NCBI GenBank assembly: GCA_963604075.1
Contig: CAVCPW010000014.1
Location: 1 to 43,075, forward strand
Direction of reading: 5' to 3'
DNA: 43,075 nt
Origin: Anthropogastromicrobium sp963604075
GTDB taxonomy: Bacteria > Bacillota > Clostridia > Lachnospirales > Lachnospiraceae
The position numbers were made by a program, and so were the translations under genes. The notes under the pieces are model-generated. The model saw nothing but the letters and a program-made list of their open reading frames with translations, did not search any database and was not told where the DNA came from. Positions within the stretch are counted from its first letter, which is position 1; the number at the start of each line of letters is the position of its first letter. This document shows, one piece after another, positions 42,089-43,075 of the stretch.

Positions 42089-43024
42089 ATGGTTAAAATT
42101 GATCTGATAACAGGTTTTCTTGGTTCGGGAAAGACCACTTTTATAAAGAAATATGCAAAATATTTGATTGACAGTGGTAAAAACATTGGAATTTTGGAAA
42201 ATGATTATGGCGCTGTCAATGTCGATATGATGCTCTTACAGGATCTGATGGGCGATCATTGCGAGCTTGAAATGGTCTCAGGCGGCTGCGATAAGGATTG
42301 TCACCGCAGACGTTTTAAGACAAAATTGATTGCTATGGGGATGTGCGGCTATGATCGTGTAATTGTGGAGCCATCTGGTATCTTTGATGTCGATGAATTT
42401 TTTGATGCACTTAGAGAAGACCCGCTTGACAATTGGTATGAGATCGGAAATGTGATTGCGATTGCTGATGCAGGACTGCCAGAGCAGATGTCAAAAGATG
42501 CCGAGTACCTTCTTGCATCGGAAGCAGCGGATGCAGGCATCATTTTTTTGAGCAAGCTTGATGAGGTATCTGACGCGCAGGCTGATTCCATCCTTCCACA
42601 TATAAATCGTGCGATGGAAGCGATTTCCTGTACCAGAAAAGTATCGCCATCTGATATCATGAAAAAGAAGTGGGATGAGCTTACTGATGAGGATTGGAAG
42701 CGCATTTTAACCTGCGGTTATCATACAGAAAGCTGGCAAAAGCGCGACGTTGAAGATGATAAATCATTCTCATCACTTTCCTTTATGAATTTGCCATTAA
42801 CAAAGGAACAGACTTTATATGCTGCCACTCAGATTTTAGGTGATCCATCTTGTGGTCATGTGCATCGTATCAAAGGATTTCTTGAAACACCAGATGGCTG
42901 GTGTGAATTAAATGCAACTGCCACGCAGCGCAGCTTAAACCCGATTGCAAATGGTCAGCAGATTATTATCGTCATTGGAGAGAACCTTAATAAAGAAAAA
43001 ATCGAAGAATACCTGAAAGCATAA
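42089..43024 (+). CDS. CobW/COG0523-type GTPase
   Basis: A 311-residue P-loop GTPase of the CobW/COG0523 metallochaperone family. Walker A GFLGSGKTT at 9-17, the NDYGAVNVD switch near 38-46, EPSGIFD near 115, and a C-terminal CobW-like domain. The usual CxCC metal site after switch I is replaced by GGCDKDC (C67 and C71), so metal handling may differ. Family members insert zinc, cobalt or other metals into client proteins. GGGAGG lies 7 nt before the ATG. Nothing metal-related adjoins it within the window. Confidence 0.87.
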   Translation: MVKIDLITGFLGSGKTTFIKKYAKYLIDSGKNIGILENDYGAVNVDMMLLQDLMGDHCELEMVSGGCDKDCHRRRFKTKLIAMGMCGYDRVIVEPSGIFDVDEFFDALREDPLDNWYEIGNVIAIADAGLPEQMSKDAEYLLASEAADAGIIFLSKLDEVSDAQADSILPHINRAMEAISCTRKVSPSDIMKKKWDELTDEDWKRILTCGYHTESWQKRDVEDDKSFSSLSFMNLPLTKEQTLYAATQILGDPSCGHVHRIKGFLETPDGWCELNATATQRSLNPIANGQQIIIVIGENLNKEKIEEYLKA

Positions 43025-43075
43025 ATCTGATATGTAATGACCTCTTGTCAAGTGCAAATTAACAGAAATCACCAC

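Overview
This window looks like chromosomal DNA from a strictly anaerobic gut-type Firmicute, most likely a Lachnospiraceae member. The evidence is strong AGGAGG ribosome sites, TTGACA-17-TATAAT promoters, a PerR/reverse-rubrerythrin pair, a fermentative D-lactate dehydrogenase, CUT1 sugar transport beside glycoside hydrolases, and densely packed operons in moderate-GC DNA. I see no phage, plasmid, integrase, transposase, CRISPR array, rRNA or tRNA.

Layout. 1-9.8 kb is housekeeping: a divergent shikimate-kinase-like protein, reverse rubrerythrin and PerR (minus strand, each with a TTGACA promoter followed by a shared operator-like motif), a small alarmone synthetase, D-lactate dehydrogenase, xanthine phosphoribosyltransferase, D-aminoacyl-tRNA deacylase, a secreted trigger-factor-like isomerase, a MATE exporter and an MscS channel. 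10.0-19.7 kb is the most interesting part. A strong promoter is followed by a 35-codon ORF with six Cys and six Met, a possible attenuator, a glutathionyl-hydroquinone-reductase-like (Xi-class GST) protein, a complete five-gene peptide ABC transporter, a GNAT acetyltransferase and an M20 peptidase. I read this as a candidate sulfur-responsive thiol/peptide uptake operon. 19.9-25.7 kb runs on the minus strand: a lipoprotein polysaccharide deacetylase, a long-type glucose-6-phosphate isomerase and a GH31 alpha-xylosidase/glucosidase.

26.2-36.1 kb is a carbohydrate locus: AraC regulator, two CUT1 permeases, a solute-binding protein, a LacI regulator, a GH35 beta-galactosidase and an AraR-type GntR regulator. 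With GH31 next door, galactosylated xylo-oligosaccharides such as xyloglucan fragments are a plausible substrate. 36.2-43 kb holds rfbA, a VanZ-like protein, hisC, a GH88 unsaturated glycuronyl hydrolase, aspS and a CobW-type GTPase.

The intergenic DNA is rich in repeats. A 46-50 nt hairpin repeat has three near-complete copies and one truncated copy, and a second 56 nt hairpin repeat has two. There are exact-period tandem arrays of 17 bp and 13 bp. A roughly 180 nt imperfect palindrome lies directly upstream of the AraC gene. All functional calls come from reading the sequence; no database search was run.
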